Shown in pieces: positions 25,930-35,053 of a DNA stretch of 64,000 bases. Each line of letters begins with the position of its first letter. Position 1 is the first letter of the stretch. This DNA comes from Defluviitoga tunisiensis (lineage in GTDB: Bacteria; Thermotogota; Thermotogae; Petrotogales; Petrotogaceae). The notes beneath the pieces are model-generated. The model searched no databases. It was not told the origin of the DNA and worked only from the letters and a program-made list of their open reading frames with translations. Position numbers and translations under genes: made by a program. The stretch spans positions 1,366,501 through 1,430,500 of the forward strand of contig NZ_LN824141.1 of assembly GCF_000953715.1 (NCBI RefSeq), in the 5' to 3' direction.

Positions 25930-27681
25930 ATGAAAGTCTTCAAAAATATTTTAATATGGCTTTTTATTGGTGTTTTGAATGCTCTTTTGCTTTGGGCGAT
26001 AATTCTTTTATTTACGCTTGCTAATTATGGTTTAGGAATTGTTATATCTGTTTTTCTTGTTATTACAGATTGGGCAATATTTTCTTCTAAAGCTTATCCA
26101 TATAGGTATACCTTACCAGCTTTGTTCTTTTTATTTATACTAACCATTTATCCCATTTATTATACTATTGATACAGCATTTACTAATTATGGGACTGGTC
26201 ATTTATTTACTAGAACAAATGCAATAGATACACTACTAACAGATTCCAGTTATTATTACGAACCAAGCGATCCTAAGACTCTGGATTTTAAAGTGTTTGT
26301 TAGATATGATGAGCAATATAAACCTACAGAAGATTTTATTTTATTGTTATACGATCAAGAAGATATGTATTTAGCAGAAAAACCATTGATAAGGCAATGG
26401 GACTCAAAAAATAATTTAATATATGCTGAAAGTGAAATGTTTAAGGTACAGAACGATATGGTTATTAAAGAAGGAGCCACTTATGAAATTATTAGGCCAT
26501 CTGGAAGTTTATCGACCGCTGGTGGTGATTCTATAATAGCTATTGAAAAGGGAGATATTAGGTATACTTACTTTTATTCACCATTAGATTCTACCACTTC
26601 TTCAAATTCATCTTTTTATAATTCTGTTTTGCGTCAAAATTATTTAAAATCCCTAGTTTTAAAGTATGAAAACAAAAATTTTAAACTTTCTAGTTCTTAT
26701 GTTTTTAGAAAGTTTTCAGAGGCATATAGGGTATATGAAACGATGGTTAAAGTAATAATAGATGGAGAAAGAGAAATATACAAAACTGTGGTAGTAAATA
26801 CATTAACAAATAAAGAATTGATAGAAAAAGATGCAGCATTTTGGGATTATAACGAAAATGGAAATTTATATAGATTGATTGGTTATAAGGATTATGTTGG
26901 GTTGAATAATTTTTCGAAGATAATTAAGGATCCAAGAATTTCTGGACCATTTTTTAAAATATTTGGTTGGACATTTGCTTATGCGGCTTTAAGTGTTTTA
27001 TTTACGTTTATAATAGGATTAGCTTTTGCATTAATATTAAACGATAATAGATTGAAAGGTAGAATATTATATAGAACCTTGCTTATAATACCATGGGCCA
27101 TTCCAGCATTTATATCCGTGTTAGTGTGGAGAAATGGTTTTTTTAATGAAACTTATGGTGTTATTAATCGATTTGTTCTTGCGAACTTTGGAATTAATCC
27201 TGTTAAATGGTTAAATGATCCTTTTTGGGCTAAAGTCGCTGTATTAATAGTTAATACTTGGCTAGGTTTTCCATATATGATGACTATTACCTTGGGCTCT
27301 TTACAGAGTATACCTGAGGATCTGTATGAGGCTGCAGTTATTGATGGAGCATCAAGATGGAAGCAATTTATAAAAATAACCTTTCCTTTGTTAATGGTTT
27401 CTGTTGCTCCTTTGTTGGTCATGAGTTTTGCATTTAATTTTAACAATTTTACAAACATATATCTACTTACAGGTGGAGGACCTGCAATGGCCGGTACAAA
27501 TACACCTGCAGGATCTACAGATATTTTAATATCTTACGTGTATAAACTTGCCTTTGAAGGTTCTCATGGTCAAGACTTTGGATTTGCTTCCGCAATTTCA
27601 ATTTTAATATTTGGTATTATAGCTATATTTAGTTATTTTAATTTCAAGTTTTCTGGTTCATTTGAAGAGGTGAGCAGATAA
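25930..27681 (+). CDS. malF: Maltose-type ABC transporter permease MalF
   Basis: This is an inner-membrane permease. Three or four N-terminal hydrophobic segments (residues 5-80) are followed by a large periplasmic segment (about 85-335), equivalent to the P2 loop of E. coli MalF. The permease core then contains the EAA motif YEAAVIDGASRWKQFIKITF near residue 466. The 583-residue length is close to but above that of enteric MalF. GGAGGG precedes the ATG. Its stop overlaps the malG ATG by one base. No MalK-type ATPase is encoded in the window. Confidence 0.92.
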   Translation: MKVFKNILIWLFIGVLNALLLWAIILLFTLANYGLGIVISVFLVITDWAIFSSKAYPYRYTLPALFFLFILTIYPIYYTIDTAFTNYGTGHLFTRTNAIDTLLTDSSYYYEPSDPKTLDFKVFVRYDEQYKPTEDFILLLYDQEDMYLAEKPLIRQWDSKNNLIYAESEMFKVQNDMVIKEGATYEIIRPSGSLSTAGGDSIIAIEKGDIRYTYFYSPLDSTTSSNSSFYNSVLRQNYLKSLVLKYENKNFKLSSSYVFRKFSEAYRVYETMVKVIIDGEREIYKTVVVNTLTNKELIEKDAAFWDYNENGNLYRLIGYKDYVGLNNFSKIIKDPRISGPFFKIFGWTFAYAALSVLFTFIIGLAFALILNDNRLKGRILYRTLLIIPWAIPAFISVLVWRNGFFNETYGVINRFVLANFGINPVKWLNDPFWAKVAVLIVNTWLGFPYMMTITLGSLQSIPEDLYEAAVIDGASRWKQFIKITFPLLMVSVAPLLVMSFAFNFNNFTNIYLLTGGGPAMAGTNTPAGSTDILISYVYKLAFEGSHGQDFGFASAISILIFGIIAIFSYFNFKFSGSFEEVSR

Positions 27682-30293
27682 TGGCCATGATTGAAAAAAA
27701 GAACTATTGGTTAAGACATCTAATTTTAATTATTTGTGTTGTAATAATATTGTTTCCTCTAGTTTGGTTAATATCCACATCAATTAGAAGAGATAATGCT
27801 GCTTTCTCTCCTAAGTTGTTTTCTAGTAGAATTACACTGAATAATTATAAAGATCTAATAATTCAGAAACAAAATATTCCAGAATTAGTAAATGAATTAA
27901 CTTCTATAAGTTCGTATATAGGAGACTATAGCAATATTACTATTGAAGAAGCAAAAAAGAAATCAAATAAATTATTAAAGGATTTAGATGCCTACTTTTT
28001 AGACACAAATAAAAACTTAGATAGTATAGAGCATCTGTATGGACAAATTTTTTCTCTTTATGAGTCTCAGTATAAAGACCAATTTTATCAAAATATTAAT
28101 ACTATAAGGGTAGAAGATTATAAGAAATTTGAGCAAGAATTTACAAATTTAGTTACTCTTGCAGAAGAGTTGGGAATTAAGGTACAATATTCCAACTTAC
28201 AAGAATTGATAAAGCAATATTTTTCTCAGAGGGAATCAATAATTTCTACTCTCAGAAATAGCAATTTAAATAAAAATGAAGAATATTATGTAGATACTCT
28301 CAATATGCTTTTACAAATACCGCTTAATACTGCTGTATGGAGAGTAAAAACTTACAGAAAATGGGTTAACGAAGAACCAGCAGTAGAACCAATTGCTGAA
28401 GAAATATTATCATTAGGAAATATGTGGAAAGATATAGAAACTGAAATGAATCAGTTAATAGAAAGTATTAATGTTCAAGTAAATTATTTGTTTGGAGAAG
28501 CCCTTCAAAAAATCTCTGAAACAGAAAGCAAAGTGAATACATTAGATACACATAGTTCTCAAATTGTATCCCAACAAGATACCTTAAAACAAAATAACAA
28601 GAAAATATATACAAGATTGGTTGCAATTTCAGATGTCTATATTATGGAGAGAGATAGAATAAAATCCTCTTTTTCTATTTTAGAAAAACATAATCTTGAA
28701 AATATTCAAGGTAAAGAACCTGTATTTGGGGAAGATCTGTTGTTTTATGAAACAGTAAAAAAGTTTTCAACCATTATTCCTGATGTATATGATAACTTAA
28801 AAACTATAGATGAATTTATTCAAAATGGTTTTGTAGATACTTTATATTTTTACAGTGAAGTCTACAGATTTTTAAATGACAATTTTACCAAAATATATGA
28901 GATAAAAGATACTACTGCAATCTCTCCGGTATATAAAGCTATTAAATCATCAACTATTAAAATGTCTGTGTCTCTAGATGAATTACTCCCATTATCCCAA
29001 GAGTATAGTAGAAATACAAAAGAATTAGCTAATTTAGGGATTGAGTTATTCAATTTACGAGAGGAAAAGACAATTCTAGAATCTCAATTATCTGAACTCA
29101 AAAAAGAATACGAAGAATTGGCTATTAACATCTCAAAAATAGAGTCTTTACCTCAAATATTAGTTTTATTAGAGGCTTCATCTTGCGAAATCACTGATAA
29201 TTTTGAAGCCACTAATTATTCAACATTAATGCAATCAAAATATTATCCATATTATATACCAGAAAGAAATAGATATGTAGTTATGAATTGGTACAATAGT
29301 TTAGTCGAATCAAAGAATAAATTTGATTCTGGTAAAGAAAAGTTAAAAGCGCTTCAAAATAGCTTGCAAACAAACATCGATATATATAAGAATAATTTAG
29401 AACATTATCTATCTATAAATTATGGAGGAAACATAGCAACAATAACTCCATTAGCAGAAATGCAAAACTATTACAATACACAATATGGAGTTGCTTCTGC
29501 AGACATTTCAAGAGCCGGAAGAATAGTGAGTGATTTATCTGATAAAACTTCTTATAGTGAATTGAAGAAGATGCTAAGAAATGTAGATAAAGATTTATAT
29601 TTATTGCAACAAGATTGGTCTATTAAAATAAGGAAGCCTTTCATGAGATGGTTACTCAATTCTATCGTTGTTGCTGGAATAGTCTCTGTTTTAACAGTTT
29701 TTATGACCTCGGTTGCAGCATACCCATTTTCTAGAATGAGATTTGTAGGTAGAGAACAAGGTTTATATTTCTTACTTATAATTCAAATGTTCCCAGGTGT
29801 CATGTTCATGATTGCAATATACGGTATATTAAAGTTCATGGGAGATAGTTTTGGCGTTTTAGGTCTAGACACTATTATGGGATTAATTTTTGCATATATG
29901 GGTGGAGTTGCCTATAATATGTGGTTATTTAAGGGATATTATGATACGATACCCGATTCTTTAGAAGAGTCTGCTATGATTGATGGAGCGACTAGATTTC
30001 AAACATTTTGGAGAATAGTTATTCCTTTGTCATTACCAGTAATTGCCGTAGTCTTAATTTTGACATTTATGAATACCTTCAACGAGTTTGTAATAGCGAG
30101 AATAATTTTACAAAGTGAGTCTAACTATACTTATGCTGTAGGTCTTCAAACTTTTTCAACCGGACCTTATGAAACTGAGTGGGGGCTATTTACAGCAGCG
30201 TCACTACTTGGTGCGGTTCCTATGGTAATTTTATTTTTATCAATGCAAAAGTGGATTATAGGCGGTTTGACTCAAGGTTCTGTAAAAGGTTAA
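27681..30293 (+). CDS. malG: MalG-type permease with a ~620-residue inserted domain
   Basis: The ends match MalG. The first hydrophobic segment is at about 11-31 (LILIICVVIILFPLVWLIST), and from about residue 657 (LLNSIVVAGIVSVLTVF) come the remaining membrane segments, with the EAA motif EESAMIDGATRFQTFWRI near 760. Between them are roughly 620 residues of predominantly helical, coiled-coil-like sequence rich in Glu, Asn, Leu and Lys, which should lie in the periplasm. MalG is normally about 280-300 residues. I recall similarly long MalG proteins in other Thermotogota, so this is probably a lineage trait. A bidirectional terminator follows. Confidence 0.9.
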   Translation: MAMIEKKNYWLRHLILIICVVIILFPLVWLISTSIRRDNAAFSPKLFSSRITLNNYKDLIIQKQNIPELVNELTSISSYIGDYSNITIEEAKKKSNKLLKDLDAYFLDTNKNLDSIEHLYGQIFSLYESQYKDQFYQNINTIRVEDYKKFEQEFTNLVTLAEELGIKVQYSNLQELIKQYFSQRESIISTLRNSNLNKNEEYYVDTLNMLLQIPLNTAVWRVKTYRKWVNEEPAVEPIAEEILSLGNMWKDIETEMNQLIESINVQVNYLFGEALQKISETESKVNTLDTHSSQIVSQQDTLKQNNKKIYTRLVAISDVYIMERDRIKSSFSILEKHNLENIQGKEPVFGEDLLFYETVKKFSTIIPDVYDNLKTIDEFIQNGFVDTLYFYSEVYRFLNDNFTKIYEIKDTTAISPVYKAIKSSTIKMSVSLDELLPLSQEYSRNTKELANLGIELFNLREEKTILESQLSELKKEYEELAINISKIESLPQILVLLEASSCEITDNFEATNYSTLMQSKYYPYYIPERNRYVVMNWYNSLVESKNKFDSGKEKLKALQNSLQTNIDIYKNNLEHYLSINYGGNIATITPLAEMQNYYNTQYGVASADISRAGRIVSDLSDKTSYSELKKMLRNVDKDLYLLQQDWSIKIRKPFMRWLLNSIVVAGIVSVLTVFMTSVAAYPFSRMRFVGREQGLYFLLIIQMFPGVMFMIAIYGILKFMGDSFGVLGLDTIMGLIFAYMGGVAYNMWLFKGYYDTIPDSLEESAMIDGATRFQTFWRIVIPLSLPVIAVVLILTFMNTFNEFVIARIILQSESNYTYAVGLQTFSTGPYETEWGLFTAASLLGAVPMVILFLSMQKWIIGGLTQGSVKG

Positions 30294-30320
30294 TTCTAAT
30301 AAAATTAGGTAATATAATAA

Positions 30321-30356
30321 AAAATATATCGGTTCGTAAAGAACCGATATATTTTA
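30321..30356. terminator. Bidirectional terminator between malG and the uridine-kinase-like gene
   Basis: AAAATATATCGGTTC and GAACCGATATATTTT form a 15-bp stem around GTAAA between two converging genes. A/T tails on both sides allow it to work on both strands. Confidence 0.92.
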
Positions 30357-30365
30357 ATTGTGAGC

Positions 30366-32027
30366 TTAATATTTAAATGTACTATTACCTATAAATTCTC
30401 TAATAATTGAAGTACGAGGAATTTCTTCCATTTCAGTTATGGGAAGAAAATAATCAAGGAATCTCAAAAGTCTTTTAGCTTCTGTATATTCGTCAACAGT
30501 GTTATCAATATTAAGTAATAAAGGTTCAGCAAACATCTTTAGAACAGCCAGTTCATAAACAAGATGCGAATTGAACATTATATCAGCTTCTTCTTGAAAA
30601 GGAAAAATGTTTCGTTGTTCTCCTTTAACAACAGCTGGCCACATTTTAAGAGTGCTTTCGGCAGTATAACCTCTGGAATGATTGTCTCTAACCAATCTTC
30701 TAATTAATCTAGTATCAGTGGTAGGAATTCTATTCATACTATCCAAATTCATTTGAGTTAAAGAACTTATATATATTTTAAATTTAGTTTCTCGAGGTAT
30801 AGACGAAGTTAAAACTTCATTTAATCCATGAATTCCTTCAATAATTATGGGCTGATCTTTTTCTATTTTCAAGGGTTTAGGATACCATGTTCTTCTTCCA
30901 CTAGTAAAGTCAAATTTTGGCATCATTACTTCTTTTCCAGCTATTAAATCATTCATAGTTTTATTAAACAAATCTAAATCTAAAGCATTTATTGATTCAA
31001 AATCATAATTTCCAAATTCATCCCTAGGTGTTTTATCTCTTTCTAAAAAAAAGTCATCTAAAGAGATAGAAATGGGTCTCAACCCATGTACTTTTAAATG
31101 TAGCGCGATTCTTTTTGCGCTTGTAGTTTTACCTGAAGAAGATGGACCAGCAATGGTTATAAGACGAATTTTCTTTCTTTTAACTATCTCATCAGCAATC
31201 TCAGCATACTTTTTTTCATGTAGTGCTTCTGAAATCCTGATTAATTCTCTAACCTTTTCTGAACCTTGGGAAATCAATAAATTCAATTCGCCGACGGTTT
31301 CTATTTCCATAATATTCAACCAGTTTTTGTATTCTTCAAAAGTAAAAAATAATTTGGGAGAATGCTGATAATTTGGAATTTCTTCAGGTTGATTTGCTGT
31401 TGGATGAAGTATCACAAATCCATTTTCTACCTTATGCAATTTAAACTTTTGTAAATATCCTGTGGAATAAGGTAAATAACCATAAAAATAATTAAAATAT
31501 TTGTCAACGTAATAAATATTAACGGTACTTTTTTTGCGGTATTTAAAAAGAAGCGCTTTATCTTCATCACCATTATTTGAAAACATTTCTATAGCATCAA
31601 ATTTATCAACAGTTTTCTTAACAAACACATAATCTTTTTCAACAATTTCTTTCATTTTATTCTCAATGAGTTGCAAATATTCTTCAGTAGGTATACCGCT
31701 TTTAAGTTCACAATATATAGCATCGTTTAGAGTATTATTAACATAAAGCTTATCATCAGGATTAATTTCTTTCAAGGCAATATAAAAAACGAAAAATAAA
31801 CCTCTTCTATATATTCTTACTCCATCGTTAGTTGTTATGTCACAAAATTGAATGAAACCATCCTTTTCAATTTTTTCAAAAAGTTCTTTTATGTCGTTGT
31901 TGAATTTAACATACAAGACTTTCTTATTCTTTTCTTTTTCGTATTGTTTAGCAAGATCAATGAATCTAAATTCTTTAGGAACCTCATATATTTCTCCAGT
32001 TTCAGTATCTTGTAAGGTGTAATACAT
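30366..32027 (-). CDS. TGS-domain / uridine kinase-like P-loop protein
   Basis: This 553-residue protein has three parts. An N-terminal TGS-like region (about 1-60) and a segment resembling the threonyl-tRNA synthetase second additional domain (to about 200) are followed by a uridine kinase/phosphoribulokinase-type NTPase. The latter shows the Walker A motif AGPSSSGKTTSAKRIA near residue 290, SLDDFFLERDKTP, IIIEGIHGLNE, and 'RLIRRLVRDNHSRGY'. This architecture is annotated as nucleoside kinase in many Firmicutes and Thermotogota. The true substrate has not been settled to my knowledge. AAAGGAG precedes the ATG. The tRNA-Gly terminator lies just upstream. Confidence 0.85.
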   Translation of the reverse strand: MYYTLQDTETGEIYEVPKEFRFIDLAKQYEKEKNKKVLYVKFNNDIKELFEKIEKDGFIQFCDITTNDGVRIYRRGLFFVFYIALKEINPDDKLYVNNTLNDAIYCELKSGIPTEEYLQLIENKMKEIVEKDYVFVKKTVDKFDAIEMFSNNGDEDKALLFKYRKKSTVNIYYVDKYFNYFYGYLPYSTGYLQKFKLHKVENGFVILHPTANQPEEIPNYQHSPKLFFTFEEYKNWLNIMEIETVGELNLLISQGSEKVRELIRISEALHEKKYAEIADEIVKRKKIRLITIAGPSSSGKTTSAKRIALHLKVHGLRPISISLDDFFLERDKTPRDEFGNYDFESINALDLDLFNKTMNDLIAGKEVMMPKFDFTSGRRTWYPKPLKIEKDQPIIIEGIHGLNEVLTSSIPRETKFKIYISSLTQMNLDSMNRIPTTDTRLIRRLVRDNHSRGYTAESTLKMWPAVVKGEQRNIFPFQEEADIMFNSHLVYELAVLKMFAEPLLLNIDNTVDEYTEAKRLLRFLDYFLPITEMEEIPRTSIIREFIGNSTFKY

Positions 32028-32046
32028 TTTTACAACTCCTTTAACG

Positions 32047-32071
32047 ATAAAAACCCGGCATTTCCCGGGTT
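32047..32071 (-). terminator. Terminator of the tRNA-Thr/tRNA-Gly unit
   Basis: On the minus strand AACCCGG-GAAATG-CCGGGTT is followed by TTTATCG, three bases after the tRNA-Gly 3' end. It is a clear Rho-independent terminator. Confidence 0.9.
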
Positions 32072-32073
32072 CA

Positions 32074-32148
32074 TGGAGCGGATAATGGGATTCGAACCCA
32101 CGACCCCTTGCTTGGCAAGCAAGTGCTCTACCGCTGAGCTATATCCGC
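32074..32148 (-). tRNA. tRNA-Gly (anticodon GCC)
   Basis: The minus-strand cloverleaf begins GCGGATATAGCTCAGCGGTA, has the anticodon loop CTTGCTTGCCAAGCAAG with GCC at its centre, a T-arm with GGGTTCGAATCCC, and an encoded CCA. The acceptor stem GCGGATA pairs with TATCCGC. Confidence 0.96.
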
Positions 32149-32184
32149 AAACGATGCATAGAAATATAGTATAATCATAACAAT

Positions 32185-32261
32185 TGGAGCAGGCGATGGG
32201 GCTCGAACCCATGACCTCCGCCTTACCAAGGCGGCGCTCTACCTGCTGTAGCTACGCCTGC
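32185..32261 (-). tRNA. tRNA-Thr (anticodon GGT)
   Basis: The minus-strand cloverleaf begins GCAGGCGTAGCTACAGCAGG, has the anticodon stem-loop CCGCCTTGGTAAGGCGG with GGT at its centre, a T-arm with GGGTTCGAGCCCC, and an encoded CCA. The acceptor stem GCAGGCG pairs with CGCCTGC. tRNA-Gly follows 36 bases downstream under the same promoter. Confidence 0.96.
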
Positions 32262-32275
32262 ATTTATTCGTATAA

Positions 32276-32304
32276 ATTATACTATATTTAATCGATATCG
32301 TCAA
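32276..32304 (-). promoter_or_regulatory. Promoter of the tRNA-Thr/tRNA-Gly unit
   Basis: On the minus strand TTGACG (32299-32304) and TATAAT (32276-32281) are exactly 17 bases apart. The tRNA-Thr 5' end lies 14 bases after the -10 box. Confidence 0.9.
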
Positions 32305-32317
32305 GTCATTCTTTAGA

Positions 32318-32346
32318 TTGACTTTTTTTATATAATTTGTTAGAAT
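32318..32346 (+). promoter_or_regulatory. Promoter of the small outer-membrane-like protein gene
   Basis: TTGACT (32318-32323) and TAGAAT (32341-32346) are 17 bases apart. The leader to the ATG at 32485 is about 130 bases and AT-rich, without an obvious stable fold. Confidence 0.65.
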
Positions 32347-32484
32347 TAATATACAAATATTTAAAAAAATATGACAAATAATTCATTTTCACAAGATAAT
32401 ATTATATCAGTAACTTATAGTTCGATTCTTTTATTTTGTCAAGCTTCATATAAATTAATCTAGATAGGCGAAGGAGGGGTTATT

Positions 32485-32910
32485 ATGAAAAAAACTGTTG
32501 GTGCTATAGCGCTTATATTAATTCTAAGCATTTCTATGTTTTCAGCAGTGGGAGTAGGGTTTAAAGTTGGAGAACCATCGGGATTATACTTGAGAACCTA
32601 TACTGGAGCAAATAGTTTTGTTGGGGTTACTGCAGCTTGGTCATTCCATCATGATTATTTTCTTGTTAATGCAGATTATAACATGGTGTATCCAAGGCTT
32701 TTGGCGGATTTTGATTTTAGTTACGGCGCAGGTGTAGCGATTGGTATGGGAAATGAAATCAATTTTGGTGTAAGATTTCCTTTAGCGCTTAACTACAGAT
32801 TCCCAGACGTACCTATAATTGTATTTTTAGAAGTTGCTCCTGGTTTTAAATTTTCTCCTGCAACTGATTTCGATTTGAGTGGTGGGTTAGGTTTTTCCTA
32901 TATGTTTTAA
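32485..32910 (+). CDS. Small exported beta-rich protein, outer-membrane-like
   Basis: A signal peptide (residues 1-22, KKTVGAIALILILSISMFSA) is followed by about 118 residues in short alternating hydrophobic/polar strands that end in an aromatic residue (GGLGFSYMF). A terminal Phe after a strand is the usual signal of a beta-barrel outer-membrane protein. The glycine-rich segments (VGVGFKVGEPSGLYLRTY, LSGGLGFSYMF) resemble small 8-strand barrels such as the DUF3996-type family. That comparison is from memory and uncertain. It has its own promoter and a terminator, so it is expressed alone. AAGGAGGGG precedes the ATG. Confidence 0.75.
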   Translation: MKKTVGAIALILILSISMFSAVGVGFKVGEPSGLYLRTYTGANSFVGVTAAWSFHHDYFLVNADYNMVYPRLLADFDFSYGAGVAIGMGNEINFGVRFPLALNYRFPDVPIIVFLEVAPGFKFSPATDFDLSGGLGFSYMF

Positions 32911-32990
32911 ATTATAGTATAAGATAAATAAAATTTAAATAACAATTATTTCTAATGTAGTTTAAGGTTAGTTTTCAAAAAATTTATAGA

Positions 32991-33022
32991 AAAATGTCAC
33001 TTCTTACGAAGTGACATTTTAT
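32991..33022. terminator. Bidirectional terminator between the small exported protein and polX
   Basis: AAAATGTCACTTC and GAAGTGACATTTT form a 13-bp stem around TTAC. It lies between converging genes and overlaps the last base pairs of polX. Confidence 0.92.
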
Positions 33023-34737
33023 TGTTTTAGGTCTTTTAAAAACTTTGAAATACTTTCAATATCAAGAGTATTTATTACATCTTTAGCTTCAAGCCATCCT
33101 TTTTTTGCGATTCCTATTCCATAAGTTATATGGCTCAATCCTTCAATATTGTGTGCATCTGGGCATATTGCGAAAATTACATTTTTTTCTTTAGCATACT
33201 TTATATATCTCCAATCTAAATCAAGTCTATATGGATTTGAATTGATTTCAATTATTTTTCCGTGTGATGATGCTATCTCAATTATTTTTTCCATATCAAT
33301 ATCGTAACCGTTACGTGCAAGAAGCAAACGACCAGTAGGATGTCCGAGAATTGTAGTGTATTTGTTTGTTAATGCTTTTATTATTCTCTCTGTCATTTCT
33401 TGTTTATTCAAATTAAAATTTGAATGAACAGAGGCTATAACAAAATCAAACTTTTCTAATATTTCATCTTCAAAATCAAGAGATCCGTCTGGTAGAATAT
33501 CAGATTCTATTCCTTTAAAAATTCTAAAATCATTATAAATTTGGTTTAAATTATCAATTTCTTTCCACTGTTCGAATAATTGTTCTTCATTAAGGCCATT
33601 TGCATAATACGCTGATTTACTATGATCTGAAACACCAAGATATGAATATCCTAGGTTTCTGGTCGCCTCAACTAATTCTTTTAGAGAGTTGGTACCATCA
33701 CTATAACGTGTATGTACATGTAAAATACCCTTAAGGTCGCTGTTGTCAACTAAATTAGGTATAGTTCCTTTTTCAGCTGCTTCAATTTCTCCCATATTTT
33801 CCCTTAATTCGGGTGGAATAAACGAGAGACCTAAATTAAAGAAAATTTCTTCTTCGTTTAGGCATTTTATGAGTTCTTCTCCCTTGAAAATACCATATTC
33901 ATTCATTTTTATTCCCATTTTTTTTGCTCTATGTCTCATAGCTGTATTATGCTCTTTACTTCCAGTAAAATGATGTAAGGCATATGGGAATTGGTACTCT
34001 TTTATTACTCTAAGGTCAACTCCTATACCATCTTCTAAAATAACGCTACTTTTTGTATCACCTTTTTCAACAATCTCCTTAACTTTTGGATATTTTATAA
34101 AAGTATCAATGACAGTGTTTGGAGAATTTGAGGCAGATAAAATATCTATATCTTTCACTATTTCTTTTTTTCTTCTTAGGCTTCCAGCTATTTCAGTTTT
34201 TTTGGCAACATTTGCAGCATCTAGATATTCTTTATAATCTACAGCTTGTGAATACGCTTCTGAATATAAAAAATGGCTGCTGAATTGTTTTATGAATTGT
34301 ATACCTTTTAAAATGTTATTCTGCATCTTTTTTCCAAATCCTGGAAGATCTAAAAGCCTGTTTTCCAAGCATGCATACTCTAATTCTCTTACCGAGGTAA
34401 TATTTAATTGTTCGTATATTGTTCTAATTCTTTTTGGGCCTAAACCTGGAATTTTAAGCATATCTATTAATCCTTCAGGAATAGATGCTTTTAGATCTTC
34501 ATAATACTTTAATTTTCCAGTTAGAACTAATTCAGTAATCTTTTTATTAAGAGCTTCACCGATTCCTTTTATATCTTTTAATCTGTCTTCTTTTACTATA
34601 GTTTCAATGTCTTCGTCTAAAAGTTCTATTATTCTAGCTGCATTATAATAAGCTCTAGATTTAAAAGGATTTTCTCCTTTAAGTTCTAGCAATAATCCAA
34701 TCTCGTTTAAGATTTTAACAATTTCTTTTTTTTCCAT
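33019..34737 (-). CDS. polX: PolX-family DNA polymerase with PHP domain
   Basis: Bacterial PolX is a gap-filling repair polymerase joined to a PHP nuclease. The 572 residues begin with helix-hairpin-helix repeats (GIGEALNKKI, then IPGLGPKRIRTIYEQL). The nucleotidyltransferase core shows GSLRRKKEIVKDIDIL, with the Asp pair, and VDLRVI. The C-terminal PHP domain has HVHTRYSDGTNSLKE, VSDHSKSAY, 'GIESDIL' and 'PDAHN', the usual metal ligands. Length and order are normal. GAAGGA precedes the ATG, and acyP lies 18 bases upstream in the same direction. Confidence 0.95.
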   Translation of the reverse strand: MEKKEIVKILNEIGLLLELKGENPFKSRAYYNAARIIELLDEDIETIVKEDRLKDIKGIGEALNKKITELVLTGKLKYYEDLKASIPEGLIDMLKIPGLGPKRIRTIYEQLNITSVRELEYACLENRLLDLPGFGKKMQNNILKGIQFIKQFSSHFLYSEAYSQAVDYKEYLDAANVAKKTEIAGSLRRKKEIVKDIDILSASNSPNTVIDTFIKYPKVKEIVEKGDTKSSVILEDGIGVDLRVIKEYQFPYALHHFTGSKEHNTAMRHRAKKMGIKMNEYGIFKGEELIKCLNEEEIFFNLGLSFIPPELRENMGEIEAAEKGTIPNLVDNSDLKGILHVHTRYSDGTNSLKELVEATRNLGYSYLGVSDHSKSAYYANGLNEEQLFEQWKEIDNLNQIYNDFRIFKGIESDILPDGSLDFEDEILEKFDFVIASVHSNFNLNKQEMTERIIKALTNKYTTILGHPTGRLLLARNGYDIDMEKIIEIASSHGKIIEINSNPYRLDLDWRYIKYAKEKNVIFAICPDAHNIEGLSHITYGIGIAKKGWLEAKDVINTLDIESISKFLKDLKQ

Positions 34738-34755
34738 ATAGATTCCTTCTAAACA

Positions 34756-35025
34756 TTAATATTCTACGTGAAATTCACCATACTCTCCAATAGGGAGATC
34801 TTCTTCTTCAATGTATCTAACTATACTAAATCCATTACCTCTTAAGATGAGTGATTTTAACAAATCAACTTTATCCTCTTCACCCTGGACAACAACTTCT
34901 ACTCTACCGTCACTCAAATTCTTAACATATCCTTCAAGTTTTAATCTTTGGGCGTTGACTTTTATAAAATATCTTAATCCAACACCTTGTACCCTACCAC
35001 TTAAAAGCCATTTTTTACTTATCAT
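34756..35025 (-). CDS. acyP: Acylphosphatase
   Basis: This small enzyme hydrolyses acyl phosphates. The 89-residue protein has the signature SGRVQGVGLRYF near the N-terminus, carrying the catalytic Arg, and GYVKNLSDGRVEVVVQG, carrying the catalytic Asn. These are the two family patterns. It is encoded between guaB and polX on the same strand. Confidence 0.95.
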   Translation of the reverse strand: MISKKWLLSGRVQGVGLRYFIKVNAQRLKLEGYVKNLSDGRVEVVVQGEEDKVDLLKSLILRGNGFSIVRYIEEEDLPIGEYGEFHVEY

Positions 35026-35053
35026 AATGAGATACCTTTAATATTTTAACTGT

